Position numbers and translations under genes: made by a program. Below, in pieces: positions 1-11,372 of a stretch of 64,000 nt of DNA (its first letter is position 1; each line of letters starts with the position of its first letter). Below the pieces are notes generated by a model. That model was given only the letters and a program-made list of their open reading frames with translations, searched no databases and was not told where the DNA came from. The DNA comes from Breviolum minutum Mf 1.05b.01. Lineage: Eukaryota; Sar; Dinophyceae; Suessiales; Symbiodiniaceae. The DNA lies in contig DF240184.1 of assembly GCA_000507305.1 (NCBI GenBank), positions 62,051 to 126,050 of the forward strand, in the 5' to 3' direction.

Positions 1-8
1 CTGGCAGG

Positions 9-1607
9 CCACCAGAGTGCAACTTTTTATTGATTTATGAAATAGAAATATCACAAGATATCACAAATTTTCATCATCATATAAAGACATGAAATTTGAC
101 TATATCTTTTAATGCGTTGTTCCCTAAAGTAAACTAAACTTGTTTCATTTGAATCAATTAGCTTTTATTATATAGTAACCTTTCTGCAAGCACCTCTCAC
201 AAACTACCGTCTTCTCAGAAACGGTTGAAAGGTGATCACTCCAATATTCAATTTCATTGAAAGTCATCTCTTCTTGTTCTTAAACAGCAATTCTTTTTAA
301 GGAGGCTTTGCTATTTGAAATGTTTGTTCTTAAAGTAGAGCTATTGCCGTCTCTTGTGTGGAGCAGTTCTACTTCAAAAGAGAACCTTCTTTCAATCACC
401 AAATACCTTTATTTTGAAAATTAGTTGTCTTTCTTTAAGATTTAAGATGCAATTAAAGGCTTCATTTGAAATTTTGAGTAGAACACAGTGAATATTATTT
501 GAGTAGATTTAAAGTAACATGTTCAAAAACATATGTATCTTTCTATTTTTCATACGGGGCCTCCCTCCTATATAAAGTAATTTAACTTCGATGTGTTTTA
601 GCCATAGGTGTTTCTTCTAGGTATCTAAGCGTACACCTTGATCTTCTCAAGTCTTTTTGTTTCTGATGTTAAATATTGTTTTTTCCGTGCCGCTGGGGCT
701 TTTAGAGTATATAAAAGTGTCTGTTTTTCCCATGTTTTTCAATATTTTTGACGGTTGCTTGAAAAGCAATCAATGTATTTGGAAAACTCAATGACTATAC
801 TTTATTACGGGGCAGGCTAAATTCAATAAAGAAAGACGCCTCTTATCAACATGGCAACTATTTAGTTCAAACCAAAGCGAAGGTAATTTTGCATGAAGAT
901 GACTTGAAGACAAGACTTTCAGTACATCATCACTGAAGAAAGTCACCCACAAAAAGATTGCTATTTTAATAAGAAGGCTACCGGATAAAGGGACAAACAA
1001 TATAAGAAAGGAAAGATAATTTCTTCATGAATAACGCAGCTGTGGANGCTATTTTAATAAGAAGGCTACCGGATAAAGGGACAAACAATATAAGAAAGGA
1101 AAGATAATTTCTTCATGAATAACGCAGCTGTGGACAGTAACATTGAACCCGATTGTCAACAAATAGAGATGGATTTTTGCAAAATACTTCAAATATGTGG
1201 GCAAGCTTAATTTTGCAAAACAAATGCAGCTTTACAAGGACCAGCTACACAACAAACATGTTCCCTTTCACAAAAATAAAGCCTGCAGTGAAAACAATAC
1301 TGCTTACATAAGATACGGAAACCATTGAAAAAAGGACACTATTCCAAACCGGCTTCTTTCCACTTTTTCATAAAAGAACTTCACTTTTTTAAAGACTACG
1401 TGGCCTACTAAAGAGTTCCTTACTTAAAGAAAGAGGGGGGGCGGCGAAAAGCCACTTGCAGCCGCGACACAAAAAAATCAAAAAAAACTCGAGAAATTTC
1501 AAAAAACCAAAAAAACCTCGAGAAAACCAAAAAAANGATAATATATGATAATATTAAATCAGCTTTGAAAACTGCATGAAATTTGCTTTGAAACTGCACT
1601 CTGGTGG
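9..1607. repeat. Candidate element with 13-bp inverted ends
   Basis: The 13-mer CCACCAGAGTGCA at 9-21 recurs as its reverse complement at 1595-1607. The span between is AT-rich, contains no convincing coding sequence and includes two single N gaps (1047, 1536). No target-site duplication is obvious and the left edge lies almost at the window end. The inverted pair could be chance or the ends of a ~1.6-kb non-autonomous element. Confidence 0.3.
960..1134. repeat. Exact 87-bp direct duplication around a single N
   Basis: Bases 960-1046 are repeated exactly at 1048-1134 and the two copies are separated only by the N at 1047. A perfect duplication flanking one ambiguous base is what an assembler leaves when two overlapping contig ends are joined without being collapsed. 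It should be read as a scaffold join, not as biology. Confidence 0.9.
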
Positions 1608-1795
1608 ACTTCCGTACTGATTATATATGTGTACAAAGGTCACAACACTTTGATCATTCATCACTGTGGGTTCTGCACTGCTTCAGGTTGGAAACGCTAC
1701 AGTTCCTTAACCCTGTCAACTGGTTTGGGAATGCAATGCATCATGGATAGACTTCCTCAAAAACATCTTACTGAATTAAAAAACGTCATCTATAG
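1135..1795. other. No gene seen; A-rich stretch
   Basis: A-rich runs (about 1440-1540) with a single N at 1536. No open frame of coding character and no recognised repeat apart from the inverted end at 1595-1607. Confidence 0.6.
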
Positions 1796-2080
1796 ATGTT
1801 CAAAGCCCTACTTTTCGAACATTTGATCAATCCCATGGAAGCCATGCCACCATCACCTCGCCATTGGCTTGTCGAACTTTGGAGGATGAAGAGGAAGAGA
1901 GAACAAGAGCAGAGAAAACAAGATCAGGATGATGATGACGACAACAAAACAGTGATTCCTGATGACCTCACTGAGACACCTACATCTCCTTCTGATCGTC
2001 CAACAACAATGGAACCAAAGTCACCGTTACCTGATCTAGAGGAAGCTGCTGATGAAGACAAAGTGATACTCCTGAGGTGA
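1796..2080 (+). CDS. Short acidic hypothetical protein or exon
   Basis: A 94-codon frame is rich in Arg/Lys, then in Asp (a DDDDD run near residue 47), and then in Pro/Thr/Ser/Glu. A later in-frame start at the MEAMPP sequence (about residue 14) is equally possible. The mixed charged, low-complexity composition resembles disordered tails of dinoflagellate proteins, but no domain is visible and no neighbouring exon can be tied to it. It may be spurious. Confidence 0.22.
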   Translation: MFKALLFEHLINPMEAMPPSPRHWLVELWRMKRKREQEQRKQDQDDDDDNKTVIPDDLTETPTSPSDRPTTMEPKSPLPDLEEAADEDKVILLR

Positions 2081-2978
2081 AGAAAAAAGAACGTTGTTGG
2101 TAATTACCAGAAACAAAACTCCTGGCAAGAAAGAAGATGGTATATATCGGTAATTACGGAATTTAAACAAAAGATATGGAAAATATGTCGATACAAACAA
2201 TGAAGATATTGAACAATCAAAAGCAAATAGATTTATAACAGTCATTGCCAATATAGAAAATAAATTCAAATGCAACGGTTTTGACCGAATCAAAAGATGG
2301 CCCGGAAAGAAAGCTTTATAACCCCAAAAACATGACCATTTAACATGATATTTGAATACCACGGCGATCGCCGACAAGTTCGAAATACGATGATTTTGAT
2401 GTTTGTTTCAACTTCCAAAAATTCAGAAATCAAAAAAACGTTAAAAATAAGTTAAGAAACTTACACCATAAATTTTGTATCTTTTGTATGTCCTTCCTAT
2501 ATCTAGATACAAGTACAAAACTGACACTATAGTGTGATTTTTACTATACCCGCCGCACGCAAAGTAAAACTTAGTGCTTTCGCTTCCATGCTGCCACACT
2601 GCGCTGCGCACATGCTAAGGACAATTTCATCATTTCTTTCGCGCCCTTGAACGGCTGTTGTTTTTGGGCCCTATCGTGTTTCAGCGATAGACGCTCTTCA
2701 CCACATCCAAGCCTCCAACCAGCAGTCGGTGGTATGCCACGGTTGACATCCCAACCTTTTGGTGTGACATGAGTTTTGAAGTTTCCCTTTCTCACAAGAG
2801 CGACCGGCAGTTTGTCAGGAACTTAGAGTCAAATAACCCAACATCGCCTGTGCAATGTTCCTTTGTCAAGATTTGGCTTTCTTCCTGGCCTGGGTACGAA
2901 TGAAAACTTGCAATGGCAGTGACTACCCCGAGGAATCCCTCCTGCGAGGCGCGCTTGGGAGCAGTTGGCCTCATCACA
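2081..2978. other. No gene seen
   Basis: Unique AT-rich sequence followed, from about 2550, by a more GC-rich stretch. Short frames on both strands lack coding character. No repeat of note. Confidence 0.5.
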
Positions 2979-3535
2979 TGTAAATTCACAAGTACTTCTC
3001 AACGCAAGAAGCGGATTGCTTCAGAAAACACAATGAAAGTGAACCCGAGGAATGTGGCAGGATTCCTGCGCGCGCATTTTATGTGGAAAAAGAGAAGGAA
3101 TGTAGGCGCGATCGACCGCGTCACATGTAAATTTACAGTCACCTTGAACGCAAGACGCACTTTCATTGAAAAACATATGGAATCTGGAAGGGTTTCCGCG
3201 ACGCACGTTTTAGTTGAAAAAAGATACGGATTCCGGGAGCGGTTGGTCGCGTGTCATTTGAATTTACAGTCACAATGAACGCAAGACGCATTTTACTTCA
3301 GAAAACACAAGGACTGTGGGGGGGTTGGTAGAGCGCTCATTTTTCACGGAAAAACATACGAATCGGCGGGGGTCGGTCATCCGTGGCATATAAATAGAAG
3401 CCCAGGTGAGGGGGTTGGTAGAGCGCTCATTTTTCACGGAAAAACACACGAATCGGCGGGGATCGGTCATCCGTGCAGATAAATTTACAGTCAAGATGAA
3501 GGTCGAGCGCATTTTACATTAGAAAACATTACGAT
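2979..3535. repeat. Degenerate tandem repeat, units of ~90-150 bp
   Basis: The words AATTTACAGTCA, AACGCAAGACGCA and CAGAAAACACA recur in the same order several times between 2979 and 3530. Within this block a 65-bp segment at 3321-3385 is repeated almost exactly at 3411-3475, a 90-bp period. The frames crossing it are by-products of the repeat. Confidence 0.6.
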
Positions 3536-3649
3536 TTGTCCGGAGTTGGCGGGAGTGAAGCCCAAGCGAATTTTTACAAGAGAAAACACAACGATTTCTC
3601 CAGGGTCGGTGGCGGACCGAGGAGGGGGTGTACATTAATAAGGACAGGG

Positions 3650-3960
3650 GCCGAGGTTTCAAGCAAAGAGTCAAACGGCCAATCAAAAGGGCAACCAGTG
3701 AAGTCAAGACAAACGCCGAGCCAAAGGCTCAGGCAAATAGTCAAGAGGTTGAGAAAAGAGTCGAAGCCAAGCAAAGAGTCAAGGGGTCAAGCAAAGCGCC
3801 AAGGGCTCAAGCAAACATTCAAAGCAAAGGGCCAGAGGGGTCAAGCAAAGGGCCAAGAGGCCAAGAAAAGGGCCAAGGGCTCAAGCAGAAGGTCAAAAGG
3901 TCAAGCAAAGAGTCAAGCGCAAAGAGTCAAACACATGGCCGCGAAAGCGCGAGCAAAGGG
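3650..3960. repeat. Purine-rich GTCAAGCAAAG minisatellite
   Basis: Irregular reiteration of GTCAAGCAAAGRGYCAAG-like words with a strong purine bias on the plus strand. It gives Ser/Lys/Gln-rich frames in two registers, neither with a credible start or domain. Confidence 0.7.
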
Positions 3961-4291
3961 CAAAATGTGCCAAAGGTGCGAATTCCATGCTTTTACCAAA
4001 AAAAAGTTCCAAGAAAGAAAATAACCCCAAGATATTTGAGTAAAGGCTGCCTGTGCTTTCTCTCTTCCATGTTCTGCTGCCAACTCTGCAAACCTCTCAA
4101 AATCGTTGGGAGTTGCAGGAGAACACCGTCGACCTGGCTCAAGCTTTTCCATGTCAAATGCTTGATTGACTGCCATCTACGTGACAACATTTTTGCAACA
4201 ACTTTTCCACCTGTAAAACCGAAAACATCAAAACTTAAACAATCAAAAAGACAGGAACGCTGTATGCATTTGCCGGACTATCAAACACACA

Positions 4292-4317
4292 AGCTTCTCC
4301 CACCCACGGGAGAAGCT
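4292..4317. other. Perfect 10-bp stem hairpin
   Basis: AGCTTCTCCC at 4292-4301 is followed by a 6-nt loop (ACCCAC) and its exact complement GGGAGAAGCT at 4308-4317. It stands alone. It could be a processing or termination hairpin or part of a mobile-element end; nothing nearby decides. Confidence 0.6.
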
Positions 4318-4839
4318 ATGCAAAAAAAAGCGCAATCAAAATGAAGATCGTTTAGAATCTAGAAACCGGATGGATAATGTTCCCTGCTAGGAGGAGTACA
4401 GGTGGAAAGACAAGGAATCAAGTTGCACATGCCATCAAGGTAAAGGAAACAAAGAAACATTGTATTCCTCGCAAAGAACAAAATGATGCGACGCCCTTCC
4501 ACTTTCCAGGTGTACTTCTACCACAACTCAGAACAAACAACATTTGTTCCATAGCACGGGTTAGCGCAGCCGGAGCATTTCCAGTCGAAGTAAGCAGTCA
4601 AACCAAATCGCAATCTTGAAGAAACCAAGCAGCGCAAAGAAAAGTAGTTAAAAGACACTGTACCCACAGCGGCAGGCAAAACAAAATCAGCGCCTGATAA
4701 AGCCAAGATCTTTTTTGTGGATGGACATTTTGCAGTTTCAGAGTGGATGCCAACTTGCTCCGCGTCCCAGGCGTGATTTAAACAAAACATCAAGGAGCCC
4801 AAATGCAAACTGCGCCAGAAGGTGCAACATCACGTCAGG

Positions 4840-5310
4840 TCAAGATTACTTCTTGGCGCGCATTGTGCCGGATTTTTTGGGAGTTGAATCTAAAGCGTCC
4901 TCTTCCTCATTTTGCCTTGCCACATGCAGTCCCAAGACGACAACATCATAAACAGAGCAGGGCCGGTGATTGAATTCATTGTTTGCGGCGTGCAGTGCCC
5001 CTCAGAAAAATAGCAGTTCAGGATCAACTACTGCCTCCACTGCTTGCGGCGTGCAAGGCTGCAGAAGGAATTTAGCAATTCAAGACGGATGGCTGCCTTC
5101 TTTGCATGCGGCGTGTAGTGCCGAGCAAACAAAGAAGAGTTCACCACGGATCACTGCTTTCTTGGCGCGGGATGCTCCCCCCAAAAAGAAAACCAGCCGT
5201 TCAGGAAAGACTATTGCCTTCACTGTTTGTGGCGTGCAAGGCCGAAAAAAAGAAATTCAACACCCATCAGCGCCTTCACTGCGCATGGCGCCCGCCTTTT
5301 CTTTTCGGGG
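4840..5310 (+). repeat. Degenerate ~60-65-bp tandem repeat around GCGGCGTGCA
   Basis: Units containing GCGGCGTGCA/GTGCAAGGC, then an A-rich word and CAGTTCAGGA-like sequence, recur about six times. A 145-codon plus-strand frame (4970-5407) reads through it and is a periodic Cys/Ala/Lys/Ser-rich peptide with GVQG repeats. The periodicity follows the DNA repeat, so I do not call it a gene. Confidence 0.5.
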
Positions 5311-5407
5311 CAGTATAGACAAGGTTTTGGTGCTCGTAGGGCCGGCGAGAGGTTACGTAGGCCGAGTTCAAAGCCAAGACTCTGCAAATCTATTTTGCTT
5401 CGACTAG

Positions 5408-6779
5408 TGCAGCATCAAATCTTTACAGTCAGAATGCCTCTACGTGTTGCTGGGTTCTGTTAGCCGGAGCGCCCGGCAATAATCTTTATTTTCCCCCAAG
5501 ACTTGAACCGAGTTGACCTCCAAAACTAGTGAAACTGAGCCGCATTTGATTTCTTTCACCCCCCAAAACTAGTCACACTTAATATTTGACCCCAAGCTTG
5601 ACCCTAGTTGACACCCAAAACTACCTAGGGTACTTGCAAGGCTTGATTATATTGCAAATCAAGGACATTCCAACGTATAAATGACCATGTACGTTAAAAA
5701 CCGGTCCTGGGTGGATTTCAAGAAACTATCCACATGTACCTGTACAAGGTTTTCTTAAATCATGCGTTTCTGTCAACAATTTACTATTTACAAAAAATGC
5801 GCATATATTTACATTTGTTGACAGGGGATACGTTTTCTTGTGTGCAAGTTGATTGGATGGAGTTGGCGCACATGTACTGGTTTAATGGGAATGTGAATGT
5901 TCCTTTGCATGAAAAATGTCAAACCCATCTTATCCATGTTCTGTTTATTTTCAATAATCCCATTCCTGAGAGGCATGCTTGTACATAAAATCCATGCGGT
6001 CAAATCATCAAGTGCTCCTATGGTGCCATAGGTGCCCCAAGAAATGTCCAATCATCGCCAAGAAAACTTGTGGGGAAGCGTAATTCTTGGTTTGAGAAGT
6101 AAAATCAGGTTTTTCCTCAAAATCAAATACCGGCCCTGGCCGCAGCTTCTTCAAGGCTGGCTCATCAGGATATGCGGGTGACAATGAGATCAAAGAACCG
6201 CCCGCTGGCCATCGGGAAGGGCAGGTTGATGAAAGCACATGACCAAAAATACATGTATTTGCGGTAGCCATATGTTGTTAAAGCAGCTTCTGCGTGCAAA
6301 GCAAGAATCACGTCGGCAGCTCAACACCATGCCTTGCAAAATGGAAAATTGAATTCTAGATTCTAGACGTGTTTTCATTGTTTTTTTTTTCTTACAATTT
6401 ACAAAGATGTTATGAATATTGAGATATACAAAGGTTTTCCCCTCCAAGACCTACCTTTTGCAACCTTGCATCTGTGACTGCTTCATCTGTTCAAGCAACT
6501 TCCCCATCTACGAACCCATCTGGTAAGACCTGCTTCCTAGCAGCCAAAAGAAACTAGCAAAAACCTTGACTTTCCAAAATCTAAAAGATGTAAAATGGCA
6601 CGAACCATGTCTGGTCAGGAGCCGCTTCCTAGAAGACATGGTCTGTGCCATTTTTGATTTCTTCGATTTTGGACTTTGTTAGTTCTGGCGAAAGAATCAA
6701 AAACGAAAGCGAAAGCTTCGACTTTTCAAAATATACCATCTTCTTTCTCTATAAAAGCTGTTCTGTTTTAATCACAGGC
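5408..6779. other. No gene seen
   Basis: Unique, moderately AT-rich sequence. Short frames on both strands show no domain or coding periodicity. Words such as CAAAACTAGT recur a few times near 5520-5620. Confidence 0.5.
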
Positions 6780-7070
6780 ATGTTTTTAAGCAAACGCGTT
6801 CCGTTTGACCAAATATGTTCGTTTTAATTCCAAACTTGTTTTGTTGGAAGTATGTTCTTCTCTCTTAGTTGAAACTATTCTGGCTACTCAAGAGCCTTTT
6901 CTCTTTGACATACATTATCTTTCCAGTAGTATGTATTCTTTTGACACCAGATTCCAGATTTTTAACAAGGATTTCTTTCTTTAAATTGCATTCTTTCTAA
7001 ACAAACAATTCGTTTAAATTCAGAATCTTGATTTTGAAAATATTTTCCGTTTGGTCACACACTTTGGTTT
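6780..7070 (+). repeat. Dispersed TTCCGTTTGATCAGAC repeat, first cluster
   Basis: Two diverged copies of the word TTCCGTTTGRYCA occur near 6800 and 7045, embedded in T-rich sequence with GTTCTTTCT-like words. The same word recurs at about 110-170-bp spacing in the cluster at 8.76-9.43 kb. Confidence 0.5.
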
Positions 7071-7214
7071 TGGAAATGCAGTCTTCTCTTTAATACCAGC
7101 TACTCTCTTGGTGAAAAGCTTTTTCTCGTCAAAATGAATCATTTCTTCGGGATACGCACCAACACAATATAGGCATCAAAAAATAAGAGGCGTCAAGAAA
7201 AAATAGTAGGCATC

Positions 7215-7535
7215 AAAAAAGAAATTCACATGGACCCTTTAAGGAGGGGAAGAAGGGGAAGGAAGGAAGCAAGGGAGGAAGGCAAGGAAGGAAGGAAGAC
7301 AGGAAGGCAGGGAAGGAAGCAAGGAAGCAAGGAAGGAAGCCAGGAAGTCAGGAAGGAAGCAAGGAAGGAAGGAAGAAAGCAGCGAAGGCACGAAGGAAGC
7401 AGGGAAGCCAGGAAGTCAGGAATGAAGGTAAATTTATCGGTATTTTAAAAATATATATTTGATAATCTGATACGGCGAGTTCTTGGAAGCGAGGAAGGAA
7501 GGAGGAGAAGGAAGGGGAAGGAAGGAGGAAGGTAG
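7215..7535 (+). repeat. GGAAGGAAGC purine microsatellite
   Basis: Near-pure purine tract built on GGAAGGAAGC at 7225-7430, with a second block at 7485-7535 after a short AT-rich gap. Frames across it are Gly/Arg/Glu/Lys-rich artefacts. Confidence 0.85.
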
Positions 7536-7589
7536 GCGCCCACAGCATCTGGCAGGGACGCAGCCCCTTGCCCCCAGACCGCGTTCCAG

Positions 7590-7652
7590 CTCTTTTTTGG
7601 ATTTTCAGGGTGGCATGTTCAACAGCTTCAACAGCAAAACAACAACAACAGC

Positions 7653-7687
<35 letters not shown>

Positions 7688-7760
7688 CGACAAGCTCCGA
7701 CCCCTCGTCCGCGCGCGCCTCTGACTTCATGTTTCCTTGAACGCACTGAAAAGTGTATGT
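7590..7760 (+). repeat. (CAA)n cassette, copy 1
   Basis: A (CAA)n run (about 7635-7688) sits between a left flank reading GGGTGGCATGTTC and a right flank reading CGACCCCTCGTCCG. The whole flank-core-flank cassette is repeated at 8185-8370 with a different core length. The polyGln and polyVal frames through it are repeat artefacts. Confidence 0.7.
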
Positions 7761-8078
7761 TCGTCCACTGCAGGCCATGTTTTCTACGTTCAAGTGCATG
7801 CATCCAAGTTATTGCGCAAACCATCATGTATGTGATGATTCATGGCATTTGTTTGCGCAATGCTTTCGCAAATTTGTAGAAAGGTGTGTTTTTTTTGAAA
7901 AAATATTAATTGTCATTCCCACCATCTGTGATTTCAAAACTATTTGAGCATGATTGTCGCTTTCCTGCAATTTTCCACTTTCAAGTGTTGTGTTGAACAT
8001 GGCGTAACAGAGTGTCCTATGTCTACATGTAGAAGAAGATGAGACATGACGTAACAGCGAGCTTGTGTGAGCTCACAC

Positions 8079-8515
8079 CAACATTATCACAGGTTTGGGC
8101 ATGTGTATGTACCAAAGCAGTCCATTGCCTAGAACTTTGAACACAGCGCTGCGCCCTCCCGCCAACCCCCCTTGAGCTCCTTTAGATTTTTAGGGTGGCA
8201 TGTTCGACAGCTTCAGAACAGCAAAACAGCAACAACAACAAGAACAAGAACAAGAACAACAACAACAACAACAACAATAACAACAACAACAACAAAACGC
8301 TCCAACCCCTCGTCCGAGGCGCGCCTCTGGCTTCATGTTTCCCCTCATAAACGCACTGAAAGGCATGTGTAAAGTATGCGCCAGAGCAGTCCATTGCGTA
8401 GCACTTTGAACACGAACGTGATCACAGGTGTGGGCATGTGTAAAGTTTGTACCGAAGCAGTCCATTGCGTAGCACTTTGAGCATGAACGTTATCAGCGCT
8501 GCGCCCTCCCCCCAT
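8079..8515 (+). repeat. Unit with GCAGTCCATTGC repeated three times
   Basis: The block CACAGGT(T/G)TGGGCATGTGTA...AGCAGTCCATTGC...GCACTTTGA occurs near 8090-8160, 8380-8450 and 8425-8512. The outer copies end in AGCGCTGCGCCCTCCC. The (CAA)n cassette copy 2 lies between the first and second. Confidence 0.6.
8185..8370 (+). repeat. (CAA)n cassette, copy 2
   Basis: Second copy of the cassette at 7590-7760. It has the same GGGTGGCATGTTC left flank and CAACCCCTCGTCCG right flank around an interrupted (CAA)n/(AAGAAC)n core. The shared flanks show that the microsatellite travelled with unique sequence instead of arising twice. Confidence 0.7.
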
Positions 8516-8759
8516 GCTCTTTTATATTTAGTGTCAAGACAGCTTTTGTAACTCAGGGGCTAGGAAACGGAGGATTTATTTTTTTGATCTTGAACCCTGA
8601 GGAAATTGCTGCATTTCTTGCAGCCTTGTGGCTGAACATTTTTTCTGATCCCTATCCCTTTTTTTATTTTTTCATCACCAGTTTTTTTTGTTCTTTATTA
8701 TTTTTTGATCCCTCACCCCATTTCTTCCCAGTTATAACTTTTCTTGTGGCATCAGAGTC

Positions 8760-9440
8760 CTGATTTTTAACAGTTGTTTCCGTTTGGTCAGACCCATGAT
8801 TCGAAGAAAAATCTCTTTAAGAAAATTCGTTCTTTCCACCGCAACTATTCTTTTTACATCCGAGTCCTGATTTTAAACGACTGCTTCCGTTTGATCAGAC
8901 CCTTTTTTCTTTTTTGAAAAGCTTTGTCTCTTTAAAGTGCGTTCTTTCTTTCTATACAAGCTTTCTGGTTTTAATCAGAGGCATTTTTTTAAGCAAACGC
9001 ATTCCGTTTGACCAAGCATTTCAATTCCGAACTTGTTTTGTTGGACGTATGTTCTTCTCTTTGAGTTGAAACTGTTCTTTCTATTCAAAAGCTTTTTCTC
9101 TGTGAAATTCCTTTTTTCTATCAAGTAATATCTATTCTTTTGACGTCAGAGTCCTGATTTTTAACAAGTGCTTTCCGTTTGATCAGATCCATTAATCGAA
9201 GCAAAATCTCTTGAAGATACATTCAGTTTTTCCAGTTTACCCAGTACAACTACTCTCTTTACATCCGAGTCTTGTTTTTAAACGAATGCTTTCCGTTTGA
9301 TCAGACCTGTTTCTCTTTTTTGACAGTCTTTTTCTCTTTGAAATGCATTCGTCCTTTCTTTCTAATTAAACGCATCTTGTTGAACCAGAGTCTTGATTTT
9401 AAACACATATTTTCCGTCTGATCAAAAACTTCAATTTACT
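8760..9440 (+). repeat. Dispersed TTCCGTTTGATCAGAC repeat, second cluster
   Basis: Copies lie near 8780, 8887, 9007, 9173, 9290 and 9412, each preceded by a run like TGATTTTTAACNNNTGC and followed by T-rich words such as GTTCTTTCT and CTTTTTCTCTTTG. Spacing of roughly 105-170 bp indicates a degraded tandem array with a unit near 115 bp. Confidence 0.55.
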
Positions 9441-10637
9441 TGAAACTTTGTTTTGTTGGACGTTCTTCTCTTCTAAATTTTGCATGAAACTATTCTTTAA
9501 AAAAGGTTCTTGATTTTAGATACCCAAAAACAGGGGTGGTTTTTTGACAGTTTGTATGTATGCATCTCGAAAAATATCGCGTTTTACAGTGTGTAACATC
9601 AGCGATTTGAGATGATTGTCAAAGTTGTAGGGAAAATGGATAGGGAAAATGCGCGTTTTTTTCAACGTAAATACCACGAAAAGATGACTTAGATAGATCT
9701 TTGGGCGGGGTGACCCAAAAATATACAAAATTAAGATCTGAACGATATTTCTCAAATCTATAGCTTTTGGCTTCCAAGCAGAGCGGCGCAGCCATGGAAA
9801 ATGGCTTAGCTGATCTTTGCTTGGTATGTCTGGCCAGCTTAACTGCGTAATGCCCTTTTCGACTGCGCAGTTTCCCAGGGCCTTTGACAGTGGGACATGA
9901 GTCATGAGTTGAAACCAGGTCTGAGCTTGGATTCAACTAGAAGGCTTAATATGTTGTAAACTTAAGTGCATGCATTGCGCAGGCATTCCTAGCAAAGAAA
10001 CATTGCTTTGCATGTATGATGTATGTGGAAATCATTGGAGTCAAAATTCTGATGACACTCATGCTGCTCTTCGCTTCCATTCATTGACATCTCCATGACT
10101 CTTGCTGATCCGGCGCGATGCAGTTTTGGCACAGGGGATCCTCTATATATTGAAAATGATTGAGAAGTGAGGCAGGGAAGCGATGGGGGTAGGGCTAGCT
10201 CCAGTGGGTTCCTTTTGCAAGCTCTGGGATAACACCATTCCAGAGGTTAGAAACCGAGTGAGAGAGCAACGTCACTCAGGGAGAGATTGACAATGTTGTG
10301 GGAAAACGTTGGAGGATTTCAAGATTAATGAATTTGTTCTCAGTCCTTTCTTGCGCATGATAAGTGAACAACCTGATGCTTCCAGCTGTGGATCGTTTGA
10401 CTCAAACACTTGATTTGTTCTACCAGACCTCAAAGGCCAAGAACAGCCCGGAGCGTTGTTAAAATCCAGCTTGGGCAATCCGAGGCCTCGTCTATGTCCT
10501 AGCAAGCCTTTTGCGCCACGGGCCATGCGCCCACGAGGTGATGGTTTGATGCGACATGTTTTGCAATTTGCACTCAGGCTTGCAAGATATGTTAAATGGA
10601 TATAAGAACATTTTGACGTATATATATATATATATTT
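9441..10637. other. No gene seen; left flank of the large transposon
   Basis: Unique sequence with short frames on the minus strand but no recognisable protein. It ends in a (TA)n tract at 10618-10636 that abuts the inverted repeat of the transposon. Confidence 0.5.
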
Positions 10638-10668
10638 ACCTTTAGGACTGTTTCTACTTATCCTACTT
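10638..10668 (+). repeat. Left terminal inverted repeat of the large transposon
   Basis: Starts ACCTTTAGGACTG and continues with TTTCTACTTATCCTACTT. It matches the reverse complement of 22156-22186 at 30 of 31 positions; the single difference is in the ACCTT(T/A)AGG box. Confidence 0.85.
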
Positions 10669-10905
10669 ATAACCAGATATAAGTAGGTTGTAACATGGTT
10701 TTAAGTAGGTTAAGTAGGTTTTAAGTAGGCGCTAAGTAGGATAAGTAGGCTTGGCAACTTATGCTACTTAAGGTCTACTTAAAGTAACCTCTAAGTAACT
10801 TAACCTACATAGTAAGTAGACATAAGTAGAAATAAAATTTTTGCTCATACAATATGCTAAGTAGGGTAAGTAACTTATTTCTACTTATTTCTACTTATTT
10901 GTTTT
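10660..10905. repeat. Left subterminal TAAGTAGG repeats
   Basis: About twenty copies of TAAGTAG(G/A) or its complement CTACTTA in both orientations. This is the array-like subterminal organisation that transposases of large elements often bind. The same words fill the right end at 22017-22165. Confidence 0.8.
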
Positions 10906-11372
10906 TGTGTTTTTTCATGATTTCAGTTGTTTTTTCAAAAAAATGTTTGTTTTTTCAAAAATGTCACTACTCCTTGTTTCAGGGTTTGCTGATTCTTTTG
11001 TGTTGGCTGGAAAATCATTTTAGATTCTGGAGCTGTGTTTCCCGTGGTTGAATTTGAGCCTTTTTTTTGAGCGGTGTGTCCGCTGCGTGAAGTTAAGCTT
11101 TTCTTGAGCGGTGTGTCCGCTGCTTGAAGTTCAGCCTTTTCAGGGAAGCATGGCTTTTCAAACTTGGATACAGCGGTTTGTCCGCTGCCTGCCTGCTCAG
11201 GAAGTGGGTGTAGCATAAAATACATGAAAAGGTATAGGTGAGTGAAGGGCCCATATAAACTTATACATGCGACTGTCCCATATACTTTTTCCAATTAATG
11301 CGCCTGCAGAAAGACGTGACCAATGACCTAAAAGCTCAATAATAGCTACTCCGATACAACGAACCAGCCATC

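Noticed and set aside
3536-4344. Basic Lys/Ser/Gln frames of 162 and 238 codons
   Set aside because: Both read the same purine-rich minisatellite in different registers. Neither has a conserved start or a non-repetitive domain long enough to trust.
7568-7879. PolyGln frame, with polyThr and polyVal in other frames
   Set aside because: All three come from the (CAA)n microsatellite; the second cassette at 8.2 kb gives different frames.
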